The notes below the pieces were generated by a model. That model did no database searches and was not told the origin of the DNA. It was given only the letters and a program-made list of their open reading frames with translations. Source: Aristolochia californica (lineage: Eukaryota; Streptophyta; Magnoliopsida; Piperales; Aristolochiaceae). Taken from it: a stretch of DNA of 64,000 nucleotides. Below, in pieces: positions 35,606 to 49,200 of this stretch. Each line of letters begins with the position of its first letter. Within the stretch, counting starts at the first letter, position 1. Made by a program: the position numbers and the translations under genes. The stretch is taken from the NCBI GenBank assembly GCA_029961685.1, contig JARWKL010000012.1, positions 4,999,807-5,063,806 of the forward strand, written 5' to 3'.

Positions 35606-38600
35606 GTGTTGACTCCCAATCCATCAGTCATTTCTTAAAACAATATAGCCCGTTATGCATGTTAAATCACTTTAAAATTATCTATGATTGTTAGGTTAGC
35701 TTTTAGCAAACAGGCAAAATAATGGCTTTTTTGACACGGGTAAATATCCCACCGCACGTTCACTTGAGAAATTAATGAGCGTTTTTTATTCTCTTTAAAA
35801 GCTTTGGATCCATAGGTCCTTTGCATCTCTAACATGTTTCAAGCATGCATATCCATTTTTAAAACACGTGTAGAAGAAATCTCTTTCTTGGAAAATTCCA
35901 AGATATTAGGGTTGAACTAGTGGAATTTCCCAAACTGGGATAACAAAAATTTTGGGTTCATTTGTTCTGTGTGAGTAAATTTTCTTTACTTACATTTGTT
36001 ATTGTTTAAATATTTTCCATTCATAAAATCTAAAATTTTCATTTTGTTGTGATATATTCTTTTGTGTTCGTTTGTGGTGTGTGAATAAATTTTATTTACT
36101 GACATTAGTTATTGTTTTAAAAAATTTTCCATACGTAAACTCTAAAATTTTAATTTTGTTGTGATCTATTTGCCTTTTTTTTTGTTTACGGGATGAAGGG
36201 GGAGCGAAATCTCAAAGTTTTGATTTAAGAAAAACGTGTACATCTAAAATGGAGATGCACAATGCACAAATGTGGAGAGAGATAATCCCTAAGAGTGTCC
36301 ACAATTTTTAGGGATAGTAAACTCTTTTTAGTTTTAATATCTTAGGTTTTGCAATCGTCGGGAAAAAGGGGAGGCGGGGGAATTTTAACTGAGTGTCGAC
36401 TCCCAATCCATAATTCATTTCTTAAAAAAATATAGCCCGTTACGTATGATAAATCACTTTACAATCACCTATGATTGTAAGGTCAGCTATTTTCAAACGG
36501 GCAAAATAATGGCTTATTTGACTTAGGTAAATATCCCACCGCACGTTCACTTGAAAATTTAATGAGTTGTTGTTATTTTCTTTAAAAGATTTAGATTTAT
36601 AGGTCATTTGAATCTTTAACATGTTTCAAGCATGCATATCCATTTTTAAAACACTTGTAGAAGAAATCTCTTTCTTGTAAAATTGCAAGCTACGAGGGTT
36701 GAACTAGTGGAATTTCCCAAAGTTGGATAATAGAACTTTTGTGTACATTTGTGGTGTGTGAATAAATTTTCTTTACTTACATTTGTTATTGTTTTAATTT
36801 TTTTTTCCATAAGTAAACTCTTAAATTTTCATTTTTTAGTGATCTGTTCGCCTTTTTTTGGTTGACGGGATGAAGTGATAGCGAAAACTGAAAGTTTATA
36901 TTTAAGAAAAAAGTGTACATCTAAAATGGAGATGCACAATGCACAAATTTAGAGAGAGATAATTCCGAATAGTGTCTGTAAGTTTTTGGGATTGTAAGCT
37001 CTTTTTCGTATTTATATCTCAGGTCATGCAATCGTCGGGAAAAGGGGGAGGCCGATGATTTTTAACTGAGTGTTGACTCCCAATCAATAAGTCATTTCTT
37101 AAAAAAATAAAGCCCGTAACACATGATAAAACACTTTACAATCCTCTATGATTGTTAGGTAATGGCTTGTTTGACTCGGGTAAATATTCCACATCACGTT
37201 CACTTGAGAATTTAATGAGCATGTATATCCATTTTTAAAACACGTGTAGAAGAAATATCTTTCTTGTAAAATTCCAAGCTATGAGGGTTGAACTAGTGGA
37301 ATTTCCAAAACTTTTATAACAGAACTTTTGTGTACGTTTGTGACGTGTGAATAAATTTTCTTTACTTACATTTTTTATTGTTTGAAATTTTTTTCTATTC
37401 GTAAATTCTAAAATTTTAATTTTGTTGTGACCTATTTGCCTTTATTTGTCTACGGGATGAAGGGAGAGGGACAACTCAAAGTTTATATTTAAGAAAAAAG
37501 TGCACATCTAAAATGGAGATGCACAATGCACAAATGTAGAGGGAGATAATGTCAAAGAGTGTCTGTAATTTTTAGGGATTGCAAGCACTTTTTAGTTTTT
37601 ATATCTCAGGTTTTGCAATCGTCGGGAAAAGAGGGAGGCGGGGGATTTTTAACTTAGTGTTGACTCCCAATCCATAAGTCATTTCTTAAAAAAATATAGC
37701 CCGTTAAGCTTGATAAATCACTATACAATCATCTATTATTGTTAGGTAATGGCTTGTTTGACTCGTGTAAATATCCCACCGAACATTCACTTTGAGAATT
37801 TAATGAGCATTTGTTATTCTTTTTAAAAAATTTGGATGCATAGGTCGTTTGCATCTTTAACATGTTTCAAGCATGCATATCCATTTTTAAAACACGTGTA
37901 GAAGAAATCTCTTTCTCGTAAAATTCCAAACTATGAGGGTTGAACTTGTGGAATTTCCCAAATTTACATAACTGAACTTTTGATTTCGTTTGTGGTGTGT
38001 GAATAAATTTTCTTTACTAACATTTGTTATTTTTTAAAAAAAATTTCCATACGTAAACTCTAAAATTTTAATTTTGTTGTGATCTATTTGCCTTTTTTTT
38101 GTTTACGGGTTGAGGGGAGAACGATAAACTCAAAGTTTAGATTAAAGAAAAACGTGTACATCTAAAATAGAGATGCACAATGCACAAATGTAGAGAGAGA
38201 TAATTTCAAAGAGTGTCTACAATTTTTAGGGATTGTAAGCTCTTTTTAGTTTTTATATCTCAGGTTTTGCAATGGTCGGGAAAAGGGGGAGGCGGGGGAA
38301 TTTTAACTGTGTGTTGACTCCCAATCCATAATTCATTTCTTAAAAAAATATAGCCCGTTATGCATGATAAATAACTTTACAATCACCTATGATTGTAAGG
38401 TCAACTATTTTCAAACGGGCAAAATAATGGCTTGTTTGACTCGGTTAAATATCCCATCGCACGTTCACTTGAGAATTTAATGAGTTATTGTTATTCTCTT
38501 TAAAAGCTTTAGATCCATAGGTGATTTGAATCTCTAACATGTTTCAAGCATGCATACCCATTTTTAAAACACGTGTGGAAGAAATCTCATTTGGATAATA

Positions 38601-40909
38601 GAACATTTTTGTTCATTTGTGGAGTTTGAATAAATTTTATTTACTTACCTTTGTTATTGTTTTAATTTTTTTGCATAAGTAAACTCTTAAATTTTCATTT
38701 TTTTGTGATCTATTTACCTTTTTTTTGTTTACAGGATGAAGTGATAGCGAAAACTGAAAGTTTTGATTTAAGAAAAAAGTGTACATCTAAAATAAAGATG
38801 CACAATGCACAAATGTAGGGAGAGATAATTCCAAAGAGTGTCTGTAATTTTTAGGGATTGTAAGCTCTTTTTATTTTTTATAAATCAGGTCTTGCAATTG
38901 TCGGGAAAAGGGGGAGGGGGGTGATTTTTAATTGAGTGTTGACTCCCAATCCATAAGTCATTTCTTACAAAAATATAGCCCGTAACGCATGATAAATCAC
39001 TTTATAATCATCTATGATTGTTAGGTAATGGCTTGTTCGACTCGGGCAAATATCCCACCGCATGTTCACTTGAGAATTTCATGAGCGTTTTTTATTCTCT
39101 TTAAAAGCTTTGGATCCAGAGGTCATTTGCATCTTTAACATGTTTCAAGCATGCACATCCATTTTTAAAACACGTGTAGAAGAAATCTCTTTCTTGTAAA
39201 ATTCCAAGCTATGAGATTTGAACTAGTGGAATTTCCCAAACTTATATAACAGAACTTTTGTGTTCATTTGTGGTGTGTGGATAAATTTTCTTTACTTAAA
39301 TTTGTTATTGTTTTAAATTTTTTTCCTTTCGTAAATTCTAAAATTTTAATTTGGTTGTGATCTATTTGCTTTTTTTTTGTCTACGGGATGTAGGGAAAGG
39401 GAAAACTCAAAGTTTATATTTAATAAAAAAGTGTCCATCTAAAATGGAGATGCACAATGCACAAATGTAGAGAGAGATAATACCAAAGAGTGTCGATGAT
39501 TTTTAGGGATTGTAAGCTCTTTTTAGTTTTTATATCTCAAGTTTAGCAATTGTCCAGAAAAGGGGGAGGCGGGGGATTTTTAACTGAGTGTTGACTCCAA
39601 ATCCATAAGTCATTTTTTACAAAAATATAGCCCGTTACGCATGATAAATCACTTTACAATCACCTATGATTGTTAGGTCAGCTTTTTGCAAACTGGCAAA
39701 ATAATGGCTTGTTTAACTCGGGTAAATATCCCACCGCACGTTCACTTGAGAATTTAATGAGTGTTTGTTATTATCTTTAAAAGCTTTAGATCCATAGGTC
39801 ATTTGCATCTTTAACATGTTTCAAGAATGCATATCCATTTTTAAAACACGAGACGAACTACGAGGGTTGAACTAGTGAAATTTCGCAAACCTGGATAACC
39901 AAACTTTTTGGTTCATTTGTGGTGTCTGAATAAATTTTCTTTATTTATATTTGTTATTGTTTTAAATTTTTTTCCATACGTAAACTCTAAAATTTTCTTT
40001 TTTTTGTGATCTATTTGCGTTTTTTTTGTTTACGGGATGCAGGGAGAGCGAAAACTCAAAGTTTTGATTTAAGAAAAAAGTGTAGATCTAAAATGGAGAA
40101 GCACAATGCACAAATGTAGAGAGAGATAATTTCAAAGAGTGTCTGTAATTTTTAGAGATTGTAAGCTCTTTTTACTTTTTATATCTCAGGTTTTCCAATC
40201 GTCGGGAAAAGGGGGAGCCGGGGGATTTTAACTGAGTGTTAACTCCCAATCCATAAGTCATTTCTTATAAAAATAAAGCCCGTTACGCATGATAAATCAC
40301 TTTACAATCATCTATGATTGTTAGGTCAGCTTTTTGTAAACGGGTAAAATAATGGCTTGTTTGACTCAGGTAAATATCCCACCGCACGTTAAAATGAGAA
40401 TTTAATGAGCATTTGTTATTCTCTTTAAAAGCTTTGGATCCATAGGTCATTTGCATATTTAACATGTTTCAAGCATGCATATCCATTTTTAAAACATGTG
40501 TAAAAGAAATTCCTTTCTTGTAAAATTCCAAGCAATAAGGGTGTAACTAGTGGAATTTCCCAAACTTGGATAACATAACTTATGTGTTCATTTGTGGTGT
40601 GTGAATAAATTTTCTTTATTTACATTTTTTATTGTTTTAATTTTTTTTCCATACGTAAACTCTAAAATTTTCATTTTGTTGGGATCTATTTACCTTTTTT
40701 TTGTTTACGGTATGAAGGGATAGCGAAAACTCAAAGTTTTGATTTAAGAAAAAAGTGTACATTTAAAATGGAGATGCACAATGCACAAATTTAGAGAGAA
40801 AATTCCAAAGAGTGTCTTTAATTTTGAGGGATTGTAATCTCTTTTTAGTATTTATATCTCAGGTTTTGCAATTGTCGGGAAAAGGGGGAGGCGGATGATT
40901 TTTAACTGA
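35606..40909. repeat. Block 2 monomers matching 4860-10304
   Basis: Phase starts are 35606, 36393, 37070, 37657, 38311, 38936, 39588 and 40236. Spacings are 787, 677, 587, 654, 625, 652, 648 and 674 bp. Three short deletions are private to this block. At 37218-37220, tgagc joins atgtatatcc with AGC microhomology and a net loss of about 67 bp. Near 38588, gaaatctcat joins ttggataatag, losing about 50 bp. Near 39850, aacacgagacgaactacgag loses about 28 bp with a few filler bases. Confidence 0.85.
35950..36170. repeat. 110-bp internal duplication, block 2 counterpart
   Basis: This is the same duplication as at 5204-5424, in the monomer starting at 35606 (787 bp). Copies are about 35950-36059 and 36060-36170. 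The junction gatatattcttttgtgttc is the same as in block 1, which shows common descent about 30.7 kb apart. Block 3 has lost this part of the series. Confidence 0.9.
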
Positions 40910-43900
40910 GTGTTGACTCCCAAGTCATAGGTCATTTCTTACAAAAATATAGCTCGATACACATGAAAAATCACTTTACAATCATCTATGATTGTTAGGG
41001 CAGCTTTTTGCAAACGGGCAAAATAATGGCTTCTTTGACCGGGGTAAATATCTTACCGCACGTTCACTTGAGAATTTAATGAGCGTTTGTTATTCTCTTT
41101 TGAAAGCTTTGGATCCATTTGTCATTTGCATCTTTAACATGTTTCAAGCATGCATATCCATTTTTATAACACGTGTAGAAGAAATCTCTTTCTTGTAAAT
41201 TTCCAAGCTATTAGGGTTGAACTAATGGAATTGACAAAAATTGGATAAAAAAACTTTTGTATTCTTTCGTGGTGTGTGAATAAATTATATTTACTTACAT
41301 TTTTTATTATTTTAAAATATTTTCCATGCAAAAACTATTAAATTTTCATTTTGTGGTGATCTTTTTGCCTTTTTTTGTTTACGGGATGAAGGGAGAGCGA
41401 AAACTCAAAGTTTTGATTTAAGAAAAAAGTGTACATCTAAAATGGAGATGCACAATGCACAAATGTAGAGAGAGATAATTCCAAAGAGTGTCTCTAATTT
41501 TTAGGGATTGTCAGCTCTTTTTAGTCTTTATATCTCCGGTTTTGCAATCGTCGGGAAAAGGAGGAGGCGGGGGATTTTTAACTGAGTGTTGACTCCCAAT
41601 CCATAAGTCATTTCTTACAAAAATATAGGATGTTACGCATGATAAATCACTTTACAATCATCTATGATTGTTAGGTCAGCTTTTTGCAAACGGGTAAAAT
41701 AATGGCATGTTTGACGCGAATAAATATCCTACCGCTCGTTCACTTGAGAATTTAAAGAGCGTTTGTTATTCTCTTTAAAAGCTTTGGATCCGTAGGTCAT
41801 TTGCATCTTTCACATGTTTCAAGCATGCATATCCATTTTGAAAACACGAGAAGAAGAAATCTCTTTTTTGTAAAATTCCAAACGATTAGGGTTGAACTAG
41901 AGGAATTTCTTAAACTTGGGTAACAGAAATTTTGTGCTCATTTTTGGTGTGTGAATAAATTTTCTTTACTTACATTTGTTTTTAAAAAAAAAAATTCCTT
42001 ACTTAAACTCTAAAATTTTTATTTTGTTATGATCTATTTGCCTTTTTTTTTTTTACGGGATGAAGGGAGTGCGAAAAATCAAAGTTTTGAATTAAGAAAA
42101 AAGTAAAAGATCTAAAATGGAGCTGCATAATGCACAAATGTACAGAGAGATAATTCCAAAGATTGTCTGTAATTTTTAGAAATTATAAGCTCTATTTAGT
42201 TTTTATATCTCAGGTTTTGCAATCGTCGGGAAAAGGGGGAAGTGGGGGATTTTTAACTGAGTGTTGATTCCCAATCCATAAGTCATTTCTTAAAAAAATA
42301 TTGCCCGTTATACATGATAAATCACTTTAAAATTATCTATGATTGTGATTTCAGGTTTTTCCAAATGGGCAAAATAATGGCTTGTTTGACACGGGTAAAT
42401 ATCCCACCGCACGTTCACATGAGAATTTAATGCGCGTTTGTTAATCTCTTTAAAAGCTTTGGATCCATAGGTCATTTTTATCTCTAACATGTTTCAAGCA
42501 TGCATATCCATTTTTAAAACTCGTGTAGAAGAAATCTCTTTCTTGTAAAATTCCAAGCAATTAGGGTTGAACAAGAGGAATTTCCCAAACTTTGATAACA
42601 AAAATTTTGTGTTCATTTGTGATGTGTGAATAATTTTTATTTACTTACATTTGTTATTTTTTTAAATTTTTTCCAAACCTAAACTTTAAAATTTTCATTT
42701 TTTTGTGTTATATTTGATTTTTTTTTTTTTTTTGTTTACGGGATGAAGGGAGAGGGAAAACTAAAATTTTTGAGTTAAGAAAAAAGTGTACATCAAAAAT
42801 GGAGATTCACAATGCACAAATGTAGAGAGAAATAATTCCTAAGAGTATCTGTAATTTTTTGGGATTGTAAGCTCTTTTAATTTTTATATCTCAGGTTTTG
42901 CAATCGTCGGGAAAAGGGGAGGAGGCGGGGGATTTTTAACTGAGTGTTGACTCCCAATCCATAAGTCATTTCTTACAAAAATAAAGCCCGTGACGCATGA
43001 TATAGCACTTTACAATCTTCTATGACTGTTAGGTCAGCTTTTTGCAAATATGCAAAATAATGGCTTGTTTGATTTGGGTAAATATCCCACCGCACGTTCC
43101 CTTGAGAATTTAATGAGCGTTTGTTATCCTCTTTACAAGCTTTCGATCCATAGGTCATTTGCATCTTTTACATGTTTCAAGCATGCATATCCATTTTTAA
43201 AACACGTGTAGAAGAAATCTCTTTCTTGTAAAATTCCAAGGTATTAGGGTTGAACTAGTGGAATTTCCGAAACTTGGACAATAAAACTTTTTTGTTCATT
43301 AGTGGTGTGAGAATAAATTTTCTTTACTTACATTTGTTATTTTTTAAAATTTTTTCAATACGTAAACTCTAAAATTTCCATTTTGTTGTGATCTATTTGC
43401 CTTTTATTTGTTTACGGGATAAAGGGAGAGCGAAAACTTAAAGTTTTGATTTAAGGAAAAAAGTGTACATCTAAAATGGAGATTCACAACGCACAAATGT
43501 AGAGAGAGATAATTCCAAAGCGTGTCTATAATTTTTAGAGATTGTAAACTCTTTTTACTTTTTATATCTCAGGTTTTGCAATCAACAGGAAAAGGGGGAG
43601 GTGGGGGATTTTTAACTGAGTGTTGACTCCCAAACCATAAGTCTTTTCTTACAAAAATATTGCCCATTACGCATAATAAATAACTTTACAATTCTCTATG
43701 ATTGTTAGGTCAGCTTTTTGCAAACGGGCAAAATAATGGCTTGATTGACTCGGGTAAATTTCCCACCGCACGTTCACTTGAGAATTTAATGAGCGTTTGT
43801 TATCCTCTTTAAAAGATTTCGATCCATAGGTCATTTGCATCTCTAACATGTTTCAAGCTTGCATATCCTTTTTTCAAACACGTGTAGAAGAAATCTCTTT

Positions 43901-46282
43901 CTTGTAAAATTCCAAGCTATTAGGGTTGAACTAGAGGAATTCCCCAAACATGGATAACAAAAATTTTGTGTTCATTTGTGCTGTGTGAATAGATTTTCAT
44001 TACTTATATTTGTTATTTTTTTAAATTTTTTCCATATATAAACTCTAAAATTTTCATTTTGTTGTGACATATTTGGCTTTTTTTTTTTTTACGGGATGAA
44101 GGCAGAGGGAAAACTCAAATTTTTGAGTTAAGAAAAAATTTTACATCTAAAATGGTGATTCACAATGCAAAAATGTAGAGAGAAATAATTCCAAAGAGTA
44201 TCTGTAATTTTTAGGGATTGTAAGCTCTTTTTAATTTTTATATCTCAGGTTACGCAATTGTCAGGAAAAGGGGCAGGCAGAGGATTTTTAACTGAGTGTT
44301 GACTCCCAATCCATAAGTCATTTCTTACAAAAATATAGCCTGTGACGCATGATAAATCACTTTACAATCATCTATGATTGTTAGGTCTATTTTTTTCAAA
44401 GATGCAAAATAATGGCTTGTTTGACTCGGGTAAATATCCCACCGCACGTTCACTTGAGAATTTAATGAGCATTTTTTATTCTCTTTAAAGCTATGGATCC
44501 ATAGGTCATTTGCATCTTTAACATGTTTGTAGCATGCATATCCATTTTAAAACACGTGTAGAAGAAATCTCTTTCTTATAAAATTCCAAGCTATTAGGGT
44601 TGAACTAGTGGAATTTCCCAAACTTGGATAACAAAACTTTTGTGTTCATTTGTGGTATGTGAATAAATTTTCTTTACTTACATTTTTTATTGTTTAAATT
44701 TTTTCCATACATAAACTCTAAAATTTTTATTTTTTTTTATCTATTTGCCTTTTTTTTTACGGGATGAAGGGGGAGCGAAAACTCAAAGTTTTGATTTAAG
44801 AAAAAAGTGCACATCTAAAATGGAGATGCACAATGCAAAAATGTAAAGAGAGATAATTCATAAGAGTGTCTGTAACATTTTGAGATTGTCAGCTCTTTTT
44901 GGTTTTTAAATCTCAGGTTTTGCAATTGTTGGGAAAAGGGGGTGGTTGGGGATTTTTAACTAAGTGTTGACTCCCAATCCATAAGTCATTTCTTACAAAA
45001 ATATTGTTTGTTACGCTCGAAAAATCACTTTAAAAATATTTATGATTGTTAGGTCAGCTTTTTGCAAATGGGCAAAAAAATGGCTTGTTTTACACGGGTA
45101 AATATCCCACCTCACGTTCACTTGAGAATTTAATGAGCGCTTTCTATTCTCTTTAAAATCATTGGATCAATAGGTCATTTGCATCTCTAACAAGTTTCAA
45201 GCATGCATATCCATTTTTAAAACACATGTAGAAGAAATCTCTTTCTTGTAAAATTCCAAGCTATTAGGGTTGAACTAGAGGAATTTCCCAAACTTGAATA
45301 ACAAAACTTTTGTGTTCATTTGTGGTAAGTGAATAAATTTTCTTTATTTACTTTTTTTATTTTTTAAAATTTTTTCTATACATAATCTCCAAAAGTTTCA
45401 TTTTTCTGTGATCTATTTGCCTTTTTTTTTTTTTTACGAGATGAAGGGAGAGGGAAAACTCAAATTTTTGAGTTAAGAAAAAAGTGTACATCTAAAATGG
45501 AGATTCACAATGCACAAATGTAGAGAGAAATAATTCCAAAGAGTGTTAGTAATTTTTAGGGATTGCAAGCTTAATTTTTATATCTTAAGTTTTGCTATCG
45601 TTGGGAAAAGGGGGAGGTGGGGGATTTTTAACTGAGGGTTGACTCCAAATCCATAAGTCTTTTCTTACAAAAATATAGCCCATGACGTATGATGAATCAC
45701 TTTACAATCATCTATGATTGTTAGGTCAGCTTTTTTGCAAACATGGAAAATAATGGCTTGTTTGACTCGGGTAAATATCCCACCGCACGTTAACTTGAGA
45801 ATTTAATGAGCGTTTGTTATTCATTTTAAAAGCTTTGGATTCATAGGTCATTTGCATCTTTAACATTCTCGTGTAGAAGAAATCTCTTTCTTGTAAAATT
45901 CCAAGCTAAAAGGGTTGAACTGGTGGAATTTCCCAAACTTGGATAACAAAAATTTTGTGTTCATTTGTGGTGTGTGAATAAATTTTCATTACTTACATTT
46001 TCTATTGTTTTAAATTTTTTCCATACATAAACTCTAAAATTTTCATTTTTTTCTGATCTATTTGCCTTTTTCTGTTTACGGGATGAAAGGAGAGCGAAAA
46101 CTCAAAGTTTTGGTTTAAGAAAAAAGTGTACATCTAAAATGGAGATGCACAATGCACAAATGTAGAGAGAGATAATTCCAAAGAGTGTCTGTAATTTTTA
46201 GGGATTGTAAGCTCTTATTAGTTTTTATATCTCAGGTTTTGCTATCGTCCAGAAAAGGGGAAGGGAGGGGATTTTTAACTGA
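40910..46282. repeat. Block 2 monomers matching 10305-16684
   Basis: Phase starts are 40910, 41586, 42261, 42944, 43620, 44296, 44964 and 45636. Spacings are 676, 675, 683, 676, 676, 668, 672 and 647 bp. Between 41586 and 42261 two slots of block 1 are absent; the switch lies in the stretch after 42116, where atggagctgcataatgcac still matches 11996's upstream end. A private deletion near 45867 (taacattctcgtgtag) removes the catgtttcaagcatg dyad. The T run at 42718-42733 is 16 long. Confidence 0.8.
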
Positions 46283-49200
46283 GTGTTGACTCCCAATCCA
46301 TAAGCCAATTCACACAAAAATATAGCCCGTTATGCTTGATAAATCACTTTACAATTATCTATGATTGTTAGGTCAGCTTTTTGCAAACGGGCAAAATAAT
46401 GGCTTCTTTGACACGGGTAAATATCCCACCACACGTTCACTTGAGAATTTAATGATCGTTTGATATTCTCTTTAAAAGCTTTGGATCCATAGGTCATTTG
46501 AATCTCTAACATGTTTTAAGCATGCGTATCCATTTCTAAAACACATGTAGAAGAAATCTCTTTCTTGTAAAATTCCAAGCTATTAGGGTTGAACTAGTGG
46601 AATTTTCCAAACTTGGATAACATAACTTTTGGGTTCATTTTTGCTGTGTGAATAAATTTAATTTACTTACATTTGTTATTGTTTTAATTTTTTTCCATAT
46701 GCAAACTCTAAAATTTTCATTTTGTTGCGATCTATTTGCATTTTTTTGTTTAATGGATGAAGGGAGAGCGAAAACTCAAAGTTTTGATTGAAGAAAAAAG
46801 TGTACATCTAAAATGGAGATGCACAATGCACAAATGTAGAGAGAGATAATACCAAAGAGTGTCTGTAAATTTTAGGGATTGTAAGCACTTTTTAGTTTTT
46901 ATATCTCAAGTTTTGCAATCGTGGGGAAAAGGGAGAGGCATGGGATTTTTAACTGAGTGTTGACTCTCAATCCATAAGTCATTTCTTATAAAAATATATC
47001 CCGTTACACATGATAAATCACTTTACAATTATCTGTGATTGTTAGGTCAACTTTATGCAAACGGGCAAAATAATTGCTTGTTTGACACGGGTAAATATCC
47101 CACCGCACGTTCACTTGAGAATTTAATGAGCGTTTATTATTCTCTTTAAAAGCTTTGGATCCATATGTCATTTGCATCTCTAACATTGTTCAAGCATGCA
47201 TATCCATTTTTAAAAGACGTGTAGAAGAAATCTCTTTCTTGAAAAATTCCAAGCTATTAGGGTTGAACTAGTGGAATTTCCCAAACTAGGATAACAAAAA
47301 TTTCGTGTACATTTGTCCTGTGTGAATAAATTTTCTTTACTTATATTTGTTATTTTTTAAAAATTTTTCCATACATAAACTCTAAAATTTTCATTTTGTT
47401 GTGATCTATTTGCCTTTTTTAGTTAACTGGATGAAGGGAGAGCGAAAACTCAAAGTTTTGATTTAAGAAAAAAGTGTACATTTAAAATTGAGACGCTCAA
47501 TGCACAAATATAGAGAGAGATAATTCCAAAGAGTAACTGTAATTTTTAGGGAATTTAAACTCTTTTTATTTTTTATATCTCAGGTTTTGCAATCGTCGGG
47601 AAAATGGGGAGGCAGGGGATTTTTAACTGAGTGTTGACTCCCAATCCGTAAGACATTTTTTACAAAAATATAGCCCATTACGCATGATAAATCACTTTTC
47701 AATTATCTATGATTGTTAGGTCAGTTTTTAGCAAACGGGCAAAATAATGGGTTGTTTGACATGGGTAAATATCCCACTGCACGTTCACTTGAGAATTTAA
47801 TGAGCGTTTGTTATTCTCTTTAAAAGCTTTGGATCCATAGGTCATTTGCATCTCTAACATGTTTCAAACATGCATATCCATTTTTAAAACACGTGTGGAA
47901 GAAATCTGCTTCATGTAAAATTCCAAGATATTAGGGTTGAACTAGAGGAATTTCACAAGCTAAGATAACAAAAATTTTGTGTTCATTTGTGCAGTGTGAA
48001 TAAATTTTCTTTACTTACATTTGTTACTGTTTTAAATTTTTTCCGTACATAAACTCTAAAATTTTCATTTTGGAGTGATATATTTGCCTTTTTTTTGTTT
48101 ACGAGATGAAGGGAGAGGGAAAACTCAAATTCTTGATTTATGACAAAAGTGTACATCTAAAATGGAGATTCACAATGCACAAATGTAGGAAGAAATAATT
48201 CCAAAGAGTGTCTGTAATTTTTAGGGATTGTAAGCTCATTTTTTTTTTATATCTCAGGTTTTGCAATCGTCGGGAAAATGGGGAGGCGGGGGATCTTTAA
48301 CTGAGTGTTGACTCCCAATCCATAAGTCATTTCTTACAAAAATATTGCCCATTATGCATGATAAATCACTTTACAATCATCTAATATTGTTAAGTCAACT
48401 TTTTCAAATGGGCAAAATAATGGCTTGTTTGACTCGGGTAAATATCCCAATGCACGTTCACTTGAGAATTTAATGGACGTTTGTCATTCTCTTTAAAAGC
48501 ATTGGATCCATAGGTCATTTGCATCTTTAACATGTTTCAAGCATGCATATCCATTTTCAAAACACGTGTAGAAGAAATCACTTTCTTTAAAAATTCCAAG
48601 CTATTAGGGTTGAACTAGTGGAATTTCCCAAACTTGGATAACAAAAATTTTATTCCATTCATAAACTCTAAAATTTTCATTTTGTTGTGATCTATTTGCC
48701 TTTTTTTTGTTTACGGGATGAAGGGAGAGCAAAAACTCAAAGTTTTGATTTAAGAAAAAAGTGTACATATAAAATTGAGATATATATTGCACAAATGTAG
48801 AGAGAGATAATTCCAAAGAGTGTCTCAAATTTTTAGGGATTGTAAGCTCTTTTTAGTTTTTATATCTCAGGTTTTGCAATCGTCGGGAAAGGGGAGGCAT
48901 GGGATTTTTAACTGAGTGTTGACTCCCAATCCATGAGTCATTTATTACAAAAATATTACCCGTTACGCATGATAAATCACTTTACAATCATCTATGATTG
49001 TTAGGTCAGCTTTTTGCGAACGGGCAAAATAATGGCTTGTTTGACTCAGGTAAATATCCCACCGCACGTTCACTTGAGAGGTTTGTTATTCTCCTGAAAA
49101 GCTTTGGATCCGTAGGTCATTTGCATCTCTAACTTGTTTCAAGCATGCATATCCATTTTTAAAACACGTGTTGAAGAAATCCCTTTCTTGTAAAATTCCA

